A stretch of DNA of 9,516 nucleotides, taken from Thermoplasmata archaeon. Lineage in GTDB: Archaea > Thermoplasmatota > Thermoplasmata > Thermoplasmatales > Thermoplasmataceae. The position numbers and the translations under genes were made by a program. Below are positions 6,677 through 9,516 of the stretch, one piece after another (the first letter of the stretch is position 1; each line of letters starts with the position of its first letter). The DNA lies in NCBI GenBank assembly GCA_021826835.1, contig JAKAYH010000060.1, forward strand, positions 1 to 9,516, written 5' to 3'. Under the pieces are notes generated by a model. The model saw only the letters and a list, made by a program, of their open reading frames with translations. It ran no database searches and was not told the DNA's origin.

Positions 6677-7702
6677 TCATTTTCCTGTTTCCATTGACTG
6701 TTCCAGATCACTTTTCACCATTAATTTAATAAGTTCTTTGAAGGAAGTTGTTGATTTCCATTTTAATTTGTTTTTTGCTTTAGAAGCGTCTGCAAGATAG
6801 TTGTCTGATTCAAGTGGCCTGAAAAATGCTTTATTCACCTTTACAAGAATTTTTCCATCGTCTGATAAACCAATCTCATTTTCATTTTCTCCTTCCCAGT
6901 GAATTTTTATTCCCACCTCTTGAAATGCAATTTCCACGAATTCTCTTACTGTATGCAACTCTCCTGTTCCTAGAACGTAATCATCTCCAGTTCCATTGTT
7001 AAGCATCTGCCACATGCCATACACATAATCCTTGGCATATCCCCAATCCTTCCTTGCATTTAGATTTCCAAGTTCAAGCACCAGCTGCTTTCCATTCTTA
7101 ATTCTTGAAACTGCCATACTAATTTTTCTTGTTACAAATTCTGGCCCCCTAACCTCACTTTCATGGTTAAAGAGTATTCCGTTTGAGATGAACATTCCAT
7201 ATGCCTCCCTGTATGTTTTCATGGTCCAAAATCCAGCCAATTTGGATACTGCATATGGGCTTCTTGGCTTAAACGAAGTCTCCTCATTTTGAGGTGTTGA
7301 CTCAGGTTGACCAAACATTTCAGAAGTTGCAGCAAAGTAAAGTTTTGTATTTGGAGAATATTCTTTAACTGCATTTACCACATTCAGAGTGCCAGATATG
7401 TTAACGTCATAGGTTGATGCAGGATTTTGAAAACTATATCCAACAAAACTTTGAGCAGCAAGATGATATAACTCATCCGGTTTTTCCCTTTCCAGTAATC
7501 GTGCAAAGAAACCAGCATCTGTTAAATCGCCATATTCTATTCTGATTTTCTCCTTAATTTCGTGTGGAAGTTTTTCAATTGTGCCTGTAGTCATTGAGCT
7601 ATTTCTTCTCACTATCCCAATAATCTCATAATTTTTTTCAAATAATAATTTAGAAAGAAAAAAACCATCTTGGCCAGAGATACCTGTGATAATAGATTTC
7701 AT
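6677..7702 (-). CDS. gmd: GDP-mannose 4,6-dehydratase family enzyme
   Basis: The encoded protein is 341 aa, the usual length for the family. The Rossmann motif is TGISGQDG (6-13), followed by the NADP-type R32-R33-N34-S35. HLAAQSFVGYSF (80-91) is typical of GMD. The catalytic set is T126, S127, E128 (AATSEMFG) with Y150 and K154 (SPYAVSK). NHESEVRGPEFVTRKI (179-194) departs from the common NHES-PRRG form at two residues. GNLNARKDWGYAKDYV (212-227) and FRPLESDNYLAD (near the C-terminus) complete the family pattern. Classic members convert GDP-D-mannose to GDP-4-keto-6-deoxy-D-mannose, the precursor of GDP-fucose and GDP-rhamnose. Close paralogues (DmhA/WcbK) do the same to GDP-manno-heptose. 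With a heptose gene set next door, that substrate is a serious alternative. It is a single-gene unit between two mobile elements, with a TATA box 25 nt before the ATG. Confidence 0.9.
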   Translation of the reverse strand: MKSIITGISGQDGFFLSKLLFEKNYEIIGIVRRNSSMTTGTIEKLPHEIKEKIRIEYGDLTDAGFFARLLEREKPDELYHLAAQSFVGYSFQNPASTYDVNISGTLNVVNAVKEYSPNTKLYFAATSEMFGQPESTPQNEETSFKPRSPYAVSKLAGFWTMKTYREAYGMFISNGILFNHESEVRGPEFVTRKISMAVSRIKNGKQLVLELGNLNARKDWGYAKDYVYGMWQMLNNGTGDDYVLGTGELHTVREFVEIAFQEVGIKIHWEGENENEIGLSDDGKILVKVNKAFFRPLESDNYLADASKAKNKLKWKSTTSFKELIKLMVKSDLEQSMETGK

Positions 7703-7722
7703 GCACTGAGATATTGAATTAG

Positions 7723-7732
7723 TAATATTAAA
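7723..7732 (-). promoter_or_regulatory. TATA box of the dehydratase gene, at the IS junction
   Basis: On the minus strand the sequence is TTTAATATTA, centred about 25 nt before ATG 7702, the spacing expected of a leaderless archaeal transcript. Bases 7729-7732 belong to the outer end of the IS and 7724-7728 are the putative target duplication, so the box spans the insertion boundary. The purine-rich sequence upstream (GTTAAGG, inside the IS end) sits where a BRE would be. Confidence 0.6.
7724..7728. repeat. Candidate target-site duplication, left copy
   Basis: AATAT directly abuts the left inverted repeat and is repeated at 9254-9258. The sequence is AT-rich, so a chance match of 5 nt is possible. 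Confidence 0.5.
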
Positions 7733-7760
7733 CCTTAACTCCTTGATTTATACGTAATAG
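7729..7760 (+). repeat. Left terminal inverted repeat, bipartite
   Basis: The outer block TAAACCTTAACTC (7729-7741) and inner block TACGTAATAG (7751-7760) match the reverse complement of the right end in register. The outer block matches at 12 of 13 positions, the inner at 10 of 10, and 25 of 32 overall. The 9-nt spacer is mostly unmatched. Two separate conserved blocks suggest distinct cleavage and transposase-binding parts. Confidence 0.8.
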
Positions 7761-7827
7761 AGTGCACGCATACTCCAAATTCATTCTCTATTGAATGCCT
7801 ATTTCATTGTGTCTCAGTCTTATTCCG

Positions 7828-7846
7828 AAAGATCTTTATACATATT
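7828..7846 (+). promoter_or_regulatory. Transposase promoter
   Basis: TTTATA at 7835-7840 is centred 25 nt before ATG 7863, giving a leaderless transcript. The surrounding 19 nt are identical in the decayed copy (2135-2153, minus strand), where spacing to the old ATG is the same. This decides the start of the transposase gene. Confidence 0.65.
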
Positions 7847-7862
7847 ACGCATCCTATGTAAT

Positions 7863-9242
7863 ATGACTACGCTCCCGGACTGGGTTAGAAAGTACAAGAC
7901 CAAGGGCGTTGAGATTCGCGTTTCAGGAGATAATTACTATGCGTATGAAATGACAAGCAGATGGAACAGGGAGAAGAAGAGGGCCGACAAGATCACAGGG
8001 AAGTATCTTGGCGTTGTAACGCATGACGGGATTGTCAAATCCAGATCCATGGGCCTGGTGAGATCCGATTATGAATATGGAAACATTGCACTTCTCCATG
8101 GCATCGCAGAGAAGACAATTATTCCCGTTCTCAGGGAGATATATCCAACCATGTGGGAACGCATCATATCTTACGTTATTCTGAGGAACATACAGCCACT
8201 TCCCATGAAATCCGTGCATTACCTGTACGAGAAGACATACATGTCCAGAATCATGGACGAGAGCATGTCTCCCGATTCCATATCAAGGATGCTCTCATCC
8301 CTCCCGGAGGATCAGAGCATCCGTGTCATGAGGAAACTCACCGAAAAGGGTGAATATGTCCTCATGGATTCCACAGCCATATTCTCCAGATCAGAAAACA
8401 TGTCATTCCTTGAGATGGGGCATAATTCGAAGGGAACGCACATGCCGCAGATCAATGTCATGATGCTGTTTTCATCCACAAGGCTGATGCCCACCTTCGT
8501 GAGGATACTCCCAGGATCCATCAGGGATGTTTCTGCCATGTCAAAGACCATGGACATGGCCGGGGTGGAAAAGTGCGTGATCATAGCTGACAAGGGATTC
8601 TTCTCCTCCGACAACATAAAGAATCTGAAGAGCAGGCATCTCAGCTATATCATACCACTCAGAAGAAATTCATCGCTCATACCTGATCCTGACCACTTCA
8701 CCAGTGTTTTCAGGTATGACGGAAAACCCATCAAGTACTGGAAACGGGAGAATGATGTGTATATATTTGAAGATCCTGTCCTCAGATCAGAGGAGGAGAA
8801 GGATTACCTCATAAGGATTGAGGAGAATAAGAGGAGCAGGAAACAGTTCGATGAAAACGAGATCAATTTCGGGAAGCTGTATCTGTTGTCTGACCTGAAT
8901 GAAGATCCGGAGAAAATATACAGGCTCTACAAGCAGCGTGAATACGTTGAATATGCATTCAATGTGTATAAGAACGATCTTGAGGTTGATAAATCATACA
9001 TGAGGGATGACCACATGCTTTTCACGTACATGTTCCTGAACCTCCTGTCCCTGTATCTGCATTTCCAGATCCTGAACATGATCAACGGGAAATACAGTGT
9101 CAGGGATGTGTTGCTCATACTATCCAGGATAAAGATGTACAGGATGGAGAAAGGGGAGATTCTCAGTGAAATACCTAAAAAAACAAGGGATCTGGTATCT
9201 GACATGAATATTGACCTTGACCTATTACGTAAAAAAGGGTGA
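7863..9242 (+). CDS. IS4/IS1634-like DDE transposase
   Basis: The encoded protein is 459 aa, with no frameshift or internal stop. The frame stays open upstream to ATG 7791, but the TATA box 25 nt before ATG 7863 and the matching start in the relic copy fix MTTLPDW as the N-terminus. The catalytic triad is readable: D169 (LMDSTAI), D243 (IIADKGFFS) and E363 within YKQREYVEYAFNVYK. The last fits the IS4-clan signature Y-x2-R-x3-E-x6-K exactly (Y356, R359, E363, K370). The C-terminal part after E363 (KSYMRDDHMLFTYMFLNLL) is typical of IS1634-like enzymes. The last codons encode part of the inner block of the right inverted repeat. The enzyme would cut and paste its own element; nothing suggests that it is inactive. 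Confidence 0.93.
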   Translation: MTTLPDWVRKYKTKGVEIRVSGDNYYAYEMTSRWNREKKRADKITGKYLGVVTHDGIVKSRSMGLVRSDYEYGNIALLHGIAEKTIIPVLREIYPTMWERIISYVILRNIQPLPMKSVHYLYEKTYMSRIMDESMSPDSISRMLSSLPEDQSIRVMRKLTEKGEYVLMDSTAIFSRSENMSFLEMGHNSKGTHMPQINVMMLFSSTRLMPTFVRILPGSIRDVSAMSKTMDMAGVEKCVIIADKGFFSSDNIKNLKSRHLSYIIPLRRNSSLIPDPDHFTSVFRYDGKPIKYWKRENDVYIFEDPVLRSEEEKDYLIRIEENKRSRKQFDENEINFGKLYLLSDLNEDPEKIYRLYKQREYVEYAFNVYKNDLEVDKSYMRDDHMLFTYMFLNLLSLYLHFQILNMINGKYSVRDVLLILSRIKMYRMEKGEILSEIPKKTRDLVSDMNIDLDLLRKKG

Positions 9243-9253
9243 GTTAAGGATTA
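9222..9253 (-). repeat. Right terminal inverted repeat, bipartite
   Basis: On the minus strand it reads TAATCCTTAACTC, a 9-nt spacer, then TACGTAATAG, matching the left repeat. The inner block and spacer lie within the last transposase codons, and the TGA (9240-9242) overlaps the outer block. Confidence 0.8.
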
Positions 9254-9258
9254 AATAT
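9254..9258. repeat. Candidate target-site duplication, right copy
   Basis: AATAT adjoins the right inverted repeat and matches 7724-7728. Confidence 0.5.
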
Positions 9259-9278
9259 ATCTTTTGCCATATCATTGT

Positions 9279-9516
9279 TTACTTCGACTCCTCTGTCATT
9301 TTAAGAATAACGTTCTGCCATAATTTGGCCGTAATTTCCCATGAATACTTCCGTGCCACATCAATCGATTTCAGAGACCATGAATCATGGTCAGAGAGAA
9401 TCGTAAGAGCAGCCTCCCTTAGCGCATTACGATCCCCATCTGGAACAGTTAATCCATTCTTACCCTTCTCTATGCTTTCCGAAACACCTGGAACGTTCTA
9501 TGCAAATGTTGATGAT
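9279..9516 (-). pseudogene. C-terminal end of a GT4-like glycosyltransferase, with in-frame TAG
   Basis: Minus-strand translation from the TAA at 9279-9281 back to the window edge gives the C-terminal domain pattern of GT-B family 4 glycosyltransferases. It contains PGVSESIEKGKNGLTVPDGD, then ALREAALTILSDHDSW, and KYSWEITAKLW near the end. These correspond to the donor-binding E and the closing helix of that family. An in-frame TAG at 9498-9500 separates this part (72 residues) from SSTFA, which looks like the preceding strand of the same domain. Either the gene has a nonsense mutation or frameshift, or the true protein is split; only about 80 codons are visible, so this cannot be settled here. 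The IS right end lies about 20 nt past its stop. It may have belonged to the same surface-glycan region. Confidence 0.65.

Larger units (their letters stand above)
7729..9253 (+). mobile_element. Complete IS4/IS1634-like insertion sequence, 1,525 bp
   Basis: The element is bounded by inverted repeats at 7729-7760 and 9222-9253 and flanked on both sides by AATAT (7724-7728 and 9254-9258), a candidate 5-bp target duplication. It carries one full-length transposase gene with its own promoter, and the stop codon overlaps the right repeat. Coding sequence inside looks richer in G+C than the flanking sugar genes, consistent with recent arrival. A decayed relative of its 5' third lies at 1752-2198 in the opposite orientation. 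The target lies between the promoter region of the dehydratase gene and the 3' end of a GT4-like glycosyltransferase gene. Confidence 0.85.

Noticed and set aside
7791..7862. Longer transposase start at ATG 7791
   Set aside because: It would put the TATA box inside the coding region; the relic copy starts at the position matching ATG 7863 with identical promoter spacing.
9498..9500. TAG read as pyrrolysine
   Set aside because: No Pyl genes are visible, the context is a glycosyltransferase loop, and simple mutation explains it better.

Overview
The window looks like a piece of an archaeal genome, most probably a member of the Thermoplasmatales. The evidence is indirect. TATA boxes lie about 25 nt (leaderless) or about 38 nt (very short leader) upstream of the start codons, Shine-Dalgarno sequences are largely absent, Arg codons are mostly AGA/AGG, and there is a dolichol-phosphate-type glycosyltransferase. 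No rRNA, tRNA or CRISPR was seen, so the lineage is an inference.

Layout. (1) 1-690, minus strand: the N-terminal 230 residues of a 2,4-dienoyl-CoA-reductase-like SDR that runs off the left edge. (2) About 887-1720, plus strand: a family-2 glycosyltransferase of the dolichyl-phosphate mannose/glucose synthase type. (3) 1752-2198: a decayed 5' fragment of an insertion sequence, related to the intact one at the right. (4) 2205-5253: a sugar-nucleotide module containing a GmhB-type heptose-bisphosphate phosphatase (-), GmhA-type sedoheptulose-7-phosphate isomerase (+), HddA-type GHMP heptose-7-phosphate kinase (-) and an NAD-dependent sugar epimerase/dehydratase (-). The last two overlap by ATGA. 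(5) 5309-6456: a multiply frameshifted zinc-ribbon DDE transposase pseudogene. (6) 6677-7702, minus strand: a GDP-mannose-4,6-dehydratase-family enzyme. (7) 7729-9253: an apparently intact 1,525-bp IS4/IS1634-like element with bipartite terminal inverted repeats and a candidate 5-bp target duplication. (8) 9279-9516, minus strand: the C-terminus of a GT4-like glycosyltransferase with an in-frame TAG.

How the genes fit together. GmhA, HddA and GmhB are successive steps that turn sedoheptulose 7-phosphate into D-glycero-alpha-D-manno-heptose 1-phosphate, the precursor of GDP-heptose. A GDP-sugar 4,6-dehydratase homologue and an extended-SDR epimerase lie nearby, and glycosyltransferases flank the region. 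The most interesting reading is therefore an archaeal GDP-manno-heptose (perhaps 6-deoxy- or epimerised heptose) pathway feeding a surface glycan or glycolipid. The nucleotidyltransferase step (HddC-like) is not in the window. The locus has been heavily worked over by insertion sequences. One sits exactly at the core promoter of the dehydratase gene, and a relic abuts the 3' end of the phosphatase gene.
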